This document shows positions 1-7,766 of a DNA stretch of 64,000 nt, in pieces. The stretch lies in contig NZ_CP009438.1 in assembly GCF_000761215.1 (NCBI RefSeq), positions 2,251,501 through 2,315,500 of the forward strand, written 5' to 3'. The translations under genes were made by a program, and so were the position numbers. This stretch comes from Streptomyces glaucescens. GTDB lineage: Bacteria; Actinomycetota; Actinomycetes; Streptomycetales; Streptomycetaceae. The notes under the pieces were generated by a model. It was not told where the DNA came from. It saw nothing but the letters and a program-made list of their open reading frames with translations, and did no database searches. Positions within the stretch are counted from its first letter, which is position 1. The number at the start of each line of letters is the position of its first letter.

Positions 1-426
1 CTCTGCCACGGCGTGCTGATGTACGTCGAGGAGCCCGATCCGCTGCTGGCGGGGCTGGCGCGGGTGCTGGCGCCGGGCGGTCTGCTGTCGCTGCTGGTGC
101 GCAACGGGGACGCGCTGGCGATGCGGCCGGGCCTGTCCGGCGACTGGGCGGGGGCGCTGGCCTCCTTCGACACGACCGCGTACCGCAACCGGCTGGGGCT
201 GGACGTGCGCGCCGACCGGCTGAGCACGCTGACCGCCACGCTCGCCGGGATCGGGGCGCCGCTGCACGCCTGGTACGGGGTGCGGGTCTTCACGGACACG
301 GCGGCGGACGGCGCGGAGGCGCCGGCCGACCTGGAGACGCTGCTTGCGGTGGAGGAGAAGGCCGGGCGGACGGACCCGTACCGGGGGGTCGCGGCGCTGC
401 TGCACCTGTGCGGCGTACGCGGCTGA
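1..426 (+). CDS. SAM-dependent methyltransferase, 3' part (5' end outside window)
   Basis: Only the last 141 residues are present and the frame is open through the left edge. The visible part has the late half of a class I SAM methyltransferase: a hydrophobic strand with an acidic turn (LCHGVLMYVEEPD), a strand ending in LAPGG followed by LLSLLVRN, and a C-terminal WYGVRVFTD. The GVRVF-D signature resembles the CmoM/SmtA group (tRNA wobble-uridine methyltransferase), but the SAM-binding glycine motif lies outside the window, so the substrate is not decided. A shared terminator follows at 471-495. Confidence 0.8.
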   Translation, partial: LCHGVLMYVEEPDPLLAGLARVLAPGGLLSLLVRNGDALAMRPGLSGDWAGALASFDTTAYRNRLGLDVRADRLSTLTATLAGIGAPLHAWYGVRVFTDTAADGAEAPADLETLLAVEEKAGRTDPYRGVAALLHLCGVRG

Positions 427-470
427 GACCGCGGGCGCGCACCGGGTGCGGCGGAGGGAACGGAACACGA

Positions 471-495
471 GGGGCGGCCCGGTGCGGGCCGCCCC
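471..495. terminator. Bidirectional hairpin between convergent genes
   Basis: A perfect 10-bp GC stem, GGGGCGGCCC paired with GGGCCGCCCC, with a 5-nt loop. It lies 45 nt after the methyltransferase stop and 52 nt past the minus-strand stop at 548, so it can serve both. There is no U-run, as is usual for Streptomyces terminators. Confidence 0.7.
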
Positions 496-547
496 TCGGT
501 CGTCGCGGCCGGCCGTCGCCGGCACCGCCTCCCGCGTGCGGCCTTCG

Positions 548-811
548 CTACGGCGTCGCCTCGGCCGCGTCCGCCGTGTCGGCCGCGTCCGCCGCGTCCT
601 CCGCGTCCTCCGCGTGCAGGCTCATCGGGCCGTAGATCTCCGTGCCGTCCTCGTACAGGCGGACCTGGTCCGCGCCCCCGTCGAGGAGGTCCTTCCAGTG
701 CTCCCCGATCCACGACTCGGCGTCGCCCTGTGTGGTGAACTCCTCGGGCTGGACCGCGGGCTGGACCTCCGTCCCGTCGTTCTTCTCGAACCGCCACGTC
801 CATGCCGCCAT
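548..811 (-). CDS. Small conserved hypothetical acidic protein (87 aa)
   Basis: ATG start at 811. The N-terminal two thirds look folded (MAAWTWRFEKNDG, then WIGEHWKDLLDGGADQVRLYEDG). The C-terminus is a low-complexity acidic run of repeated AEDA/ADAA units. No signal peptide or membrane segment. Family not recognised beyond small actinobacterial conserved proteins. The tail's GAC/GCC repeats come from the acidic composition rather than from transferred DNA. Convergent with the upstream methyltransferase. Confidence 0.7.
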   Translation of the reverse strand: MAAWTWRFEKNDGTEVQPAVQPEEFTTQGDAESWIGEHWKDLLDGGADQVRLYEDGTEIYGPMSLHAEDAEDAADAADTADAAEATP

Positions 812-924
812 GTACGCCTCCCAGGTGTCGGCACCAGCAGAGCCCGGGCCGGATCTTGGTCCGGCTCCTGCCCTGAGCCTAGCCGGGCGCGCAAGACCTG
901 CGGGGACACGGGAAAATCGGGTCC

Positions 925-2133
925 GTGGAACTGACTCTGCTCGGCACCGGTGCCCCCGCGGGACTGCCCCGCCCCGACTGCCCCTGCGCGGCGTGTGCGA
1001 CCGCGCTGGGGCCGCACGCCCGGGCGGCGACCGCGCTGCTCCTGGACGGCGCGCTGCTGCTGGACCTGACGCCGGGGGCGGCCCTCGCGGCGGCGCGTGC
1101 GGGGCGGTCGCTGGGCGGGGTGCGGCAGGTGCTGCTGTCGCATCCGCACGACGGGCCGGCCGTCGAGGTGCCGGCCGGGCTGCCGCAGCCGGGGCGGGTG
1201 CCGGACGGGCGGGAGCTGGCGCTGCTGACGGGGCACCGGGTGCGGGCGGTGGCGATGGACTCGCCGGGCACGGGGTACGCGGTGTCGGGGCCGGACGGGC
1301 GGCGGCTGCTGTACCTGCCGCCCGGGGGTGCCCCGGCCGGCCTGGAGGAGGGCACGGCGCACGCGGAGCCGTACGACATGGTGCTGGCCGACGTGGTGGG
1401 GCGTCCCGACGCGCTGGCGCGGCTGCGGGCGGTGGGGGCGGTCGGGCCGACGACGGACGTGGTCGCCGTGCATCTCGATCACGACGTGCCGCCGGGGCCG
1501 GAGCTGCACCGGCGGCTGGCCGCGGCCGGGGCGCGGGCGGTGCCGGACGGGGCGACGCTGGCGGTCGGGGCGTACGAGGACGTGCCGGACGTGCCGCGGC
1601 GGACGCTGGTGCTGGGCGGGGCGCGGTCCGGGAAGTCGGTGGAGGCCGAGCGGCGGCTGGAGGCGTTCCCGGACGTGGTCTACGTGGCGACCGGGGGGAC
1701 GCGCGGCGGGGACGGGGAGTGGGCGGCCCGGGTGGCGGCGCACCGGGAGCGGCGGCCGGGCTCGTGGCGGACCGTGGAGACGTGCGACCTGGTGCCGCTG
1801 CTGAAGGACGAGGGGCCGCCGCTGCTGGTCGACTGCCTGTCGCTGTGGCTGACCGACGCGATGGACTCGGTCGGGGCGTGGGACGACGCGGAGTGGGCGG
1901 ACGGCGGTGAGCGGGCCCTGCGGGACCGGGTGCGGGAGCTGGCGGCGGCGGTGCGGGAGGCCCGCCGGGTCGTGGTCGCCGTGTCGAACGAGGTGGGCTC
2001 CGGGATCGTGCCGGCGACGGCGTCGGGGCGGCGGTACCGCGACGAGCTGGGACGGCTGAACGCGGCGGTCGCCGGGGAGTGCGAGCAGGTGGTGCTGGTG
2101 GTGGCGGGGCAGGCGCTGGTGCTGCGGGGGTAG
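925..2133 (+). CDS. cobU: Metallo-beta-lactamase-like domain fused to CobU (adenosylcobinamide kinase / phosphate guanylyltransferase)
   Basis: A 402-residue fusion from GTG at 925. The C-terminal half (about 225-402) is CobU: P-loop GGARSGKS, YVATGG, DCLSLWL, and a late SNEVGSGIVP motif. It phosphorylates adenosylcobinamide and transfers GMP to give adenosylcobinamide-GDP, the partner of CobS. The N-terminal half opens like PhnP/PqqB-type metallo-beta-lactamases (LLGTGAPAGLP, then C-P-C-A-A-C). The usual HxHxDH metal motif is replaced by SHPHDGP near residue 73, so metal chemistry is doubtful. CobU normally has about 180-200 residues; the extra 220 are the fused domain. cobT and cobS lie within 5 kb. 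Confidence 0.9.
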   Translation: MELTLLGTGAPAGLPRPDCPCAACATALGPHARAATALLLDGALLLDLTPGAALAAARAGRSLGGVRQVLLSHPHDGPAVEVPAGLPQPGRVPDGRELALLTGHRVRAVAMDSPGTGYAVSGPDGRRLLYLPPGGAPAGLEEGTAHAEPYDMVLADVVGRPDALARLRAVGAVGPTTDVVAVHLDHDVPPGPELHRRLAAAGARAVPDGATLAVGAYEDVPDVPRRTLVLGGARSGKSVEAERRLEAFPDVVYVATGGTRGGDGEWAARVAAHRERRPGSWRTVETCDLVPLLKDEGPPLLVDCLSLWLTDAMDSVGAWDDAEWADGGERALRDRVRELAAAVREARRVVVAVSNEVGSGIVPATASGRRYRDELGRLNAAVAGECEQVVLVVAGQALVLRG

Positions 2134-2189
2134 GGGGACGTTCCCCGGGGACCCCGGGGACCCCGGACGCGGGGGGACGCGGGGACCTC

Positions 2190-3245
2190 TCAGGGGGTGG
2201 GCCGGATCTTGCGGGCGATCATCCGGTAGGTGTTCGCGAAGCCGGTGCGGCGCAGCAGGGGCGCGAGGGCGTGGTCGGTCGCCGCGGCGGCCGCGGTGAG
2301 GGGGGCGGTGGCGTAGCCGAGGGCGGCGCGCAGGGCCTGCTGGAACTCGCTCGGGGGGATGGGCCGCCAGGGGGCGTCCTGGGGCGGCAGGACGTGGGTG
2401 AGGGCGAGGGTCGTCGCCACGGTGAGGTCGTGGGGCGTGTGGAGGCGGTCCGTCCGGACGATCGCGCAGCCCTGGGACTCCAGTTCCGCCCTGAGGTTGG
2501 CCGGCGGGATGAGGTGGAGGTGGCGGGGCTGGGTGTGCGCCGGCCACCAGCGGCCGAGGATCGTCGCGAAGGTGCTGGTGGGGTCCGGGAGCTCGATGAG
2601 CAGGTGCCCGCCGGGGCGGACCAGGCTGAGCGCCGCGCGCAGGTCGGCCCGGGGGTCCGGGGTGCGGTCGAGCTGGTGCAGCAGGCTGACGACGTCGTAG
2701 CGGGCGCGCAGTCCGTCGGTGATCCCGGGGGTGGTCAGCCGGGCGACCCAGGCCTCCTCCAGGCGGTCGGCCGCGCGGGCCCGCAGGACGCGCGGGGTGG
2801 GGTCGAGGCCGTCGAACGCGGTGTACGGGAAGAAGGCGCGGGCGGCCTCCGGGAAGTCCGCGTCCCCGGTGCCGACGTCGAGCCAGCCCTCGGGTTCCCC
2901 GTAGGCCAGCATGGCGCGGGCCGTGGCCCGCATCCGGCGCCGGGAGGCGCGGGGGTCGCCGGTGCGCGGCTGCGGGTCGCCGAAGTGGAAGGCGAGTCCG
3001 GCGGGGGTGAGCCGGGGGTTCTGGAAGACGTGGGCGCAGTCGCGGCACACGTCGACTCCGAAGGTGCCGGGTCTGCCCTGGAGGAGGTCGGGCACGCGGA
3101 ACCGGGTGCGCAGGCGCGGCGAGCCGCACCAGGGGCACTGCGCGCGGCGCGGGGCGAGGAACCGTTCGGTGCCGTGGGCGAGTTCGGCGAGGCAGGCGGC
3201 GCGGCGGCGGGCGGTCACCTGTGGGGCGGCGGGCGAGGACGGCAT
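2190..3245 (-). CDS. Zinc-ribbon class I SAM-dependent methyltransferase
   Basis: 351 residues, ATG at 3245 with GGGAG 8 nt upstream. An N-terminal zinc-ribbon-like pair (CPWCGS and CRDCAHVFQN, about residues 38-80) precedes a Methyltransf_23-type domain: motif I LDVGTGDADFP, then YDVVSLLHQLDRTPDP, then LVRPGGHLLIELPDP. The C-terminus resembles the sugar/O-methyltransferase group with N-terminal Cys4 clusters. The frame stays open far upstream because of GC bias, but codon quality and the ribosome site support this start. Convergent with the cobU fusion and divergent from cobT. The substrate is unknown. Confidence 0.8.
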   Translation of the reverse strand: MPSSPAAPQVTARRRAACLAELAHGTERFLAPRRAQCPWCGSPRLRTRFRVPDLLQGRPGTFGVDVCRDCAHVFQNPRLTPAGLAFHFGDPQPRTGDPRASRRRMRATARAMLAYGEPEGWLDVGTGDADFPEAARAFFPYTAFDGLDPTPRVLRARAADRLEEAWVARLTTPGITDGLRARYDVVSLLHQLDRTPDPRADLRAALSLVRPGGHLLIELPDPTSTFATILGRWWPAHTQPRHLHLIPPANLRAELESQGCAIVRTDRLHTPHDLTVATTLALTHVLPPQDAPWRPIPPSEFQQALRAALGYATAPLTAAAAATDHALAPLLRRTGFANTYRMIARKIRPTP

Positions 3246-3423
3246 CGGCGGCTCCCGGGACGGGCAGTCACATACAGGTACGGACGGATGCATACCCGTA
3301 CACATACGCGTACACAGGCAAAGGGGAACGTATGGGATCGCGATCTTGGGTGCAACGACGTGCCGCCCGCGTGGTGGGCCGGTGGCGCCGCCCCGTTCCA
3401 TCGGTGCCGGTACTGTTCGGCGA
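3246..3423. promoter_or_regulatory. Divergent promoter region with GTAC repeats upstream of cobT
   Basis: This AT-richer stretch has three GTAC elements (3278-3281, 3298-3301, 3310-3313). GTACGG and CCGTAC form the arms of an inverted repeat at 3278-3301, and CGTACACA is repeated exactly at 3297-3304 and 3309-3316 with a 12-bp period. A -10-like TACTGT at 3411-3416 sits 7 nt before the cobT ATG, so cobT is probably leaderless. No cobalamin riboswitch is recognisable. Confidence 0.4.
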
Positions 3424-4548
3424 ATGAGCTCGCTTAATCTCGACGACTTCACCGATCTGATCGAGCGCCCCGACGGCGGGGTGCGCCGGGATGCCGAGGC
3501 GCGCCGGGAACGCCGGATCGTGCCGCCCGGGTCGCTGGGGCGCCTCGACGACCTGGGTGAGTGGCTGGCGGCGGCGCAGGGCACCGCGGTGGTGCGGCCG
3601 GTCGGACAGCCGCGGGTGGTGCTGTTCGCCGGTGACCACGGCATCGCCGGGCTGGACGTGTCGGCGCGGCCCGCGGGCAGCGCCCACGAGCTGGTGCGCG
3701 GGGTGCTGGAGGGGGCCCGGCCGGTGGCCGTGCTGGCCCGGCGGCTCGGGGTGCCGGTGCGGGTCGTGGACATGGCGCTGGACTGCGATCCGGACACCCT
3801 CCCCGCGGCCGTCGTGCGGCACCGGGTGCGGCGCGGCAGCGGGCGGATCGACATCGAGGACGCGCTGACCGCGCAGGAGGCGGAGGCCGCGTTCCTGGCC
3901 GGTGTCGCGGTGGCCGACGAGGAGGCCGACGCGGGGACCGACCTGGTGGTCCTCGGCGACATCAGCGTCGGCGGCACCACGGCGGCGGGCGTGCTGGTGG
4001 CGGCGCTGTGCGGGACGGACGCCTCGGTGGTGACCGGGCGGGGCGGGCTCGCGATCGACGATCTGGCGTGGATGCGCAAGTGCGCCGCGATCCGGGACGC
4101 GCTGCGCCGGGCCCGGCCGGTGCTCGGCGACCAGCTGAAGCTGCTCGCGACGGTCGGCGGCGCCGATCTGACCGCGATGACCGGGTTCCTGCTGCAGAGC
4201 GCGGTACGGAAGATGCCGGTGATCCTGGACGGTGTGGTGACCGCCGCGTGCGCGCTGGTGGGCCAGCGGATCGCGTTCCGGGCGCCGGACTGGTGGCTGG
4301 CCGGGCACGACAGCGGCGAGCCGGGCCAGGCCAAGGCGCTGGACCGGATGGCGCTGGAGCCGCTGCTGACGCACGGGGTGAAGGTCGGCGAGGGCGCGGG
4401 CGGTCTGCTCGCGCTGCCGCTGGTGCAGTCCGCGGCGGCGCTGGCGGCGGAGCTGCCGGAGCGGGAGCCGGCCGGGGAAGCCGGGGAGGGCGGGGACGCG
4501 CCGGGCGGTGCCGACGCCGACGGGGCGGCGCAGAAGCAGGACGCCTGA
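3424..4548 (+). CDS. cobT: Nicotinate-nucleotide--dimethylbenzimidazole phosphoribosyltransferase
   Basis: 374 residues. CobT makes alpha-ribazole phosphate, the lower-ligand precursor of cobalamin, from nicotinate mononucleotide and dimethylbenzimidazole. Family signatures are PPGSLGRLDDL near residue 35, FAGDHGIA near 67-74, GDISVGGTT, and GEGAGG with the likely catalytic glutamate near residue 323. Length is typical. The start is ATG at 3424; there is no Shine-Dalgarno sequence, but TACTGT lies 7 nt upstream, as in other leaderless genes here. The tail after about residue 345 is low-complexity acidic/Gly-rich. Supplies the CobS substrate. Confidence 0.95.
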   Translation: MSSLNLDDFTDLIERPDGGVRRDAEARRERRIVPPGSLGRLDDLGEWLAAAQGTAVVRPVGQPRVVLFAGDHGIAGLDVSARPAGSAHELVRGVLEGARPVAVLARRLGVPVRVVDMALDCDPDTLPAAVVRHRVRRGSGRIDIEDALTAQEAEAAFLAGVAVADEEADAGTDLVVLGDISVGGTTAAGVLVAALCGTDASVVTGRGGLAIDDLAWMRKCAAIRDALRRARPVLGDQLKLLATVGGADLTAMTGFLLQSAVRKMPVILDGVVTAACALVGQRIAFRAPDWWLAGHDSGEPGQAKALDRMALEPLLTHGVKVGEGAGGLLALPLVQSAAALAAELPEREPAGEAGEGGDAPGGADADGAAQKQDA

Positions 4549-4618
4549 GCGGGCCGAGCGACCCAGGTCACGCCGTCCGCGCTGAACTCCTCCCCGTTCG
4601 GCGCGCTCTTCCCGGGCG

Positions 4619-5356
4619 ATGAACACGCTCGCCCGTCTCGCCCGCGCCGAATGGGGTCCCCTGTACGCGGCCGTGCGGCCGCCGCTGCTCCGGCGGCGGC
4701 TCGGGGCGGTCCCGCTGACCCTCGCGGCGGTCTGCCTGACCGCCGTGCTGCACGGGGTGCACGGCACGTCGTGGGGGTACGGCCCGGTGCAGGGCGCCGG
4801 CACCGTGCGGGCGGCCGACCCGCTGTGGCTCGCCCTGCTGCGCACACCCCTCTCCCTCTTCGTCCCGGCCCTCGACCTGCCGGTGTGGGGCGCCCTCGCG
4901 CAGATCCTGGTGGTGTTCGGGATCGCGGAACTCTCCCTCGGCCGCCGCCGCACCCTCGCGCTCGCCTACGCCGCCACGCTCGCCGGGACCCTCTACGCCC
5001 GGCTCGGCGTCGCGCTCGGCCCGCACGGCCCGCTGGGCCTGCCCGCGTCGGACGCGTACGTCGTGGACACCGGCCCGTCGGCGGCCGTGGTGGGGATCGC
5101 GGTGTACGTCGGCCGGCGCTTCGGGGCGTACCTGACCGCGGCCGCGGTGACCGCGGCGATGGTGGCCGAGGTCCTGGTGAAGGAGAACCTCGCCGGCAAG
5201 GAGCATCTGGCGGCGATCGCCGCGGTGTCGGCGCTGTGCGCGGCCGGGGCCCTGCGTCAGCGGTGGTCCAGGGCGCGGACGGGCTCGTCCGGGGCGCCGC
5301 CGATCCAGTCCTGGAGCCTGCGGGAGAGACCCGTCCAGCGGCGGTCGTGGCGGTAG
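4619..5356 (+). CDS. Rhomboid-like integral membrane protein
   Basis: 245 residues from ATG at 4619, 70 nt after cobT. About six hydrophobic helices follow an N-terminal LARLARAEWGPLYAAVRPPLLRRR segment. The layout recalls rhomboid-like (Rhomboid_2) actinobacterial membrane proteins. I see no clear GxSG serine motif, so protease activity should not be assumed. The last 100 nt overlap the 3' end of the convergent gene at 5257-6021; the C-terminal about 33 residues (Arg/Ser-rich) therefore come from antisense sequence and may not be conserved. Confidence 0.7.
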   Translation: MNTLARLARAEWGPLYAAVRPPLLRRRLGAVPLTLAAVCLTAVLHGVHGTSWGYGPVQGAGTVRAADPLWLALLRTPLSLFVPALDLPVWGALAQILVVFGIAELSLGRRRTLALAYAATLAGTLYARLGVALGPHGPLGLPASDAYVVDTGPSAAVVGIAVYVGRRFGAYLTAAAVTAAMVAEVLVKENLAGKEHLAAIAAVSALCAAGALRQRWSRARTGSSGAPPIQSWSLRERPVQRRSWR

Positions 5357-6021
5357 GCGCGCAGGGCGGAGCGGGCACGGGCGCGCGGCCGGCGGGCGTA
5401 GAAGCGGCGGGCCCACGCGGAGCCAGGGCGGGCCAGGCGGACGGCGCCGACCAGGGCGACGAGCGGCACGATCGTGCCGAACAGCGCGGTGCGCAGCTTG
5501 CCCTTGAACAGGGCGACGAGGGCGAAGGCGAAGTTCCCGGCGACGGTGGCGATGACGGTGCCCCGTCCCTGGCGCTCCTCGGCGTCGACCCCGTTGACGT
5601 CGAACGGGGAGAACCCGGCGAGGACCAGGCCGACCACGGCCACCGTCAGTACCACGACCTCGACGCTCTTGCGGCCCGCCTCGCTCCAGTAGACGTCGTC
5701 CAGGTGCAGGATCAGCGCGAACTCGTCGAGCACCAGTCCCGCGCCGATCCCGAAGAGCACCGCGCACACCGCCGGGCCGAGTCCCTCCCGCCCGCTGGCC
5801 ACCGCGCCGAACCCGCCGATGACGGTGAGCACGACACCGGGGACGACGTGGTGGATGTGCACTCCGCCCGCGCCCTGCACATTGCGGAAGGGGCCCCTGC
5901 CCGCGCGGATCATGCGGGTGATCAGCCGGGTGACCACGAAGGTGAGGACGAAGGCGGCGAGGGCGAGCAGCAGGGGGAGTTTGCCGGGTTCGACGATGTT
6001 GCGCTCCAGCCACTGCCCCAT
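5257..6021 (-). CDS. Conserved integral membrane protein with HIHH motif
   Basis: 254 residues, ATG at 6021 (MGQWLERNIVEPGKLP). Multiple transmembrane helices, with VHIHHVVPGVVL near residue 55, a conserved-looking DEFALILHLDDVYW stretch near 105, and a basic C-terminal tail. It looks like an uncharacterised actinobacterial family; no enzyme function is assigned. Its 3' end overlaps the convergent rhomboid-like gene by 100 nt. Only 62 nt separate its start from cobS, so the two share a divergent promoter region. Confidence 0.75.
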   Translation of the reverse strand: MGQWLERNIVEPGKLPLLLALAAFVLTFVVTRLITRMIRAGRGPFRNVQGAGGVHIHHVVPGVVLTVIGGFGAVASGREGLGPAVCAVLFGIGAGLVLDEFALILHLDDVYWSEAGRKSVEVVVLTVAVVGLVLAGFSPFDVNGVDAEERQGRGTVIATVAGNFAFALVALFKGKLRTALFGTIVPLVALVGAVRLARPGSAWARRFYARRPRARARSALRAYRHDRRWTGLSRRLQDWIGGAPDEPVRALDHR

Positions 6022-6083
6022 AGGTCCCAGTGTGCGGGGTTTCCGCCCGGGGCGCCGTCCGGGCGGTCGCGTACCCTTCCGGC

Positions 6084-6875
6084 GTGTCCCCGATCTTGCC
6101 CGCACGGCTCGCGCACGGCCTCCGGTTCGCCTTCGGCACGCTCACCGTCCTGCCGGTGAGGGTGACCCGCTGGGACCGGGACGCCGCCCGCGGCGGCATG
6201 CTGTGCGCACCGGTCGCCGGGCTGGTGGTGGGCGTGCTCGCGGCGGCCGCCGGGGTGCTGCTCCTGCTGCTCGGCGCCGGGCCGCCGCTGGCCGCGGTGG
6301 CCTCGGCCGCCGTGCCGGCCGTGCTCACCCGCGGGCTGCACCTGGACGGGCTGGCCGACACCGCCGACGGGCTGGGCAGCGGGAAGCCCGCCGAGGACGC
6401 GCTGCGCATCATGAAGCAGTCGGACATCGGCCCGTTCGGGGTGATCACCCTGCTCCTCGTGCTGCTGGCCCAGACGGCCGCCCTCGCCGAGGCCTACGCC
6501 GGCTCCTGGGCGCGGGGCGCGCTCGCCGCCGTGGTCGCGGCCACCGCGGCCCGGCTGGCGCTGACCCTCGCCGCGCGCACCGGAGTGCCCGCCGCCCGCC
6601 CGGAGGGGCTGGGCGCGGCGGTCGCGGGGGCCGTGCCCCGCGGCGGAGCGCTGCTGGTGACGCTGGCGGCGCTGGGGGCCGCGGCGGGCGGCGGCGCGCT
6701 CCTCGGGGCGTACGACGCCGGCCGGGCGGTCCTCGCGGTGCTGCTCGCGCTGGGTGCGGCGGAGCTGCTGCTGCGGCACTGTGTGCGGCGCTTCGGCGGG
6801 GTGACCGGCGATGTGTTCGGCGGGCTCGCCGAGACGGCGGCGGTGTCGGCGCTGGTCGTCTGCGCGCTGGGCTGA
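6084..6875 (+). CDS. cobS: Adenosylcobinamide-GDP ribazoletransferase (cobalamin synthase)
   Basis: 263 residues, GTG at 6084 with TACCCT at 6072-6077 only 6 nt before it, so probably leaderless. CobS is an integral membrane enzyme joining adenosylcobinamide-GDP (from CobU) to alpha-ribazole (phosphate, from CobT). The family motif GLHLDGLADTADGLG is at about residues 84-98, and IMKQSDIGPFGV follows near 112. Several hydrophobic helices fill the rest, and the length is typical. With the cobU fusion and cobT it covers nucleotide-loop assembly, but no separate alpha-ribazole phosphatase gene is visible here. Confidence 0.93.
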   Translation: MSPILPARLAHGLRFAFGTLTVLPVRVTRWDRDAARGGMLCAPVAGLVVGVLAAAAGVLLLLLGAGPPLAAVASAAVPAVLTRGLHLDGLADTADGLGSGKPAEDALRIMKQSDIGPFGVITLLLVLLAQTAALAEAYAGSWARGALAAVVAATAARLALTLAARTGVPAARPEGLGAAVAGAVPRGGALLVTLAALGAAAGGGALLGAYDAGRAVLAVLLALGAAELLLRHCVRRFGGVTGDVFGGLAETAAVSALVVCALG

Positions 6876-6883
6876 GCCGGGGT

Positions 6884-7687
6884 TCAGCAGGCCCGGCGCC
6901 AGGCCCCCAGCTCGTACTTCTTCAGCATCGAGCTGAGCCCCAGGCGCCGCGCCTCGGGGCAGAAGCCGTCCGTCGGCACCTCGTACTCCACGTGGAAGAC
7001 GGCCTTGCCCGCCTCGACGAACGGCGTGAGGGTGTCGCACTCGCCGTACTGGGCGCACTGCTCGTTGACCGCGAAGTCGAAGTCGCCGACCAGTTCGGGG
7101 ATCTGGTCGAGGTCGTTCTTCAGGCCCACCGCCAGGCCCCGCTCGTGGGCGAGGCGGGCGATCAGCCGGTTGTAGCGGAGCTGGTCGGCGGCGGTGAGCG
7201 GGAAGCCGGTGCGGTTGCGGTAGCCGTCCATGTTGTCCGGTTCCACCGCGTCGAAGCCCTTGTCCCGGCACATGTCGACGCGGGCCGCCATCAGCGGCTC
7301 CAGGACATCGGTGCGGCGGATGTCGAGCCACCGCTCGCCCGGCCAGCCGTTGCCCCTGCCCAGCACCGCCCGCGGGAACTTCCCGGCGTCCGGGCGGAAC
7401 TCCTCCCAGGCTCCGGTGGACAGGTAGCAGATCACCTTGCGGCCCCGGCGGTGCAGGCCGGCCACGGTGTCCGCGTCGTGGTGGAAGCCGTCGATGTCGT
7501 AGACCGGCACGTCGACCTCCGGGTCGAGGCGGCCGCTGAGCTGCCACTGCCAGGGGGTGCCGGGGCGCGGCTGCCAGCGCTCCCCGAGGGTGCGCCCCGG
7601 CTCGTCCGGCGGGTTCGCGCGGCCGGCCGTGGACGTACAGCCCGCGACCAGCGACAGCAGGACGAGCAGCAGGATCGGGCGTCTCAC
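6884..7687 (-). CDS. GH114-type glycosidase-like lipoprotein
   Basis: 267 residues from GTG at 7687, preceded by GGAG. A lipoprotein signal peptide ends in LVAGC (lipidated Cys near 16). The body is the GH114 / TIM-barrel endo-alpha-1,4-polygalactosaminidase-like domain: VYDIDGFHHD, VICYLSTGAWEEFRPD, WLDIRR, FDAVEPDNMDGY, LKNDLDQIPELVGDFDFAVNEQC. Known relatives hydrolyse galactosamine-rich polymers (fungal Ega3, the PelA hydrolase domain). The next gene on the same strand is an Agd3-like deacetylase, a pairing that supports an amino-sugar polymer substrate. Substrate inferred, fold fairly sure. Confidence 0.85.
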   Translation of the reverse strand: MRRPILLLVLLSLVAGCTSTAGRANPPDEPGRTLGERWQPRPGTPWQWQLSGRLDPEVDVPVYDIDGFHHDADTVAGLHRRGRKVICYLSTGAWEEFRPDAGKFPRAVLGRGNGWPGERWLDIRRTDVLEPLMAARVDMCRDKGFDAVEPDNMDGYRNRTGFPLTAADQLRYNRLIARLAHERGLAVGLKNDLDQIPELVGDFDFAVNEQCAQYGECDTLTPFVEAGKAVFHVEYEVPTDGFCPEARRLGLSSMLKKYELGAWRRAC

Positions 7688-7737
7688 CGGGTCTTCTCCA
7701 GGGTGTGCGGCGACGTACCCGAGGATCATCGCCGATA

Positions 7738-7759
7738 CCGGGCACCGCGCGGTGCCCGG
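7738..7759 (-). terminator. Hairpin between the deacetylase and GH114 genes
   Basis: Perfect palindromic stem CCGGGCACC / GGTGCCCGG with GCGC at the tip, 8 nt past the deacetylase stop. It implies that the GH114 gene may be transcribed partly on its own. Confidence 0.6.
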
Positions 7760-7766
7760 CGGGCGC

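Noticed and set aside
622..3138. An 838-codon minus-strand Pro/Arg-rich frame opposite the cobU fusion
   Set aside because: The cobU fusion has intact P-loop and cobinamide kinase motifs on the plus strand; the opposite frame has none.
3246..3423. A cobalamin riboswitch before cobT
   Set aside because: The gap is only 178 nt, has no B12-box sequence that I recognise, and cobT appears leaderless.
3246..5378. Upstream extension of the zinc-ribbon methyltransferase frame on the minus strand
   Set aside because: It runs antisense through cobT and the rhomboid-like gene; a good ribosome site and codon change mark the real start at 3245.
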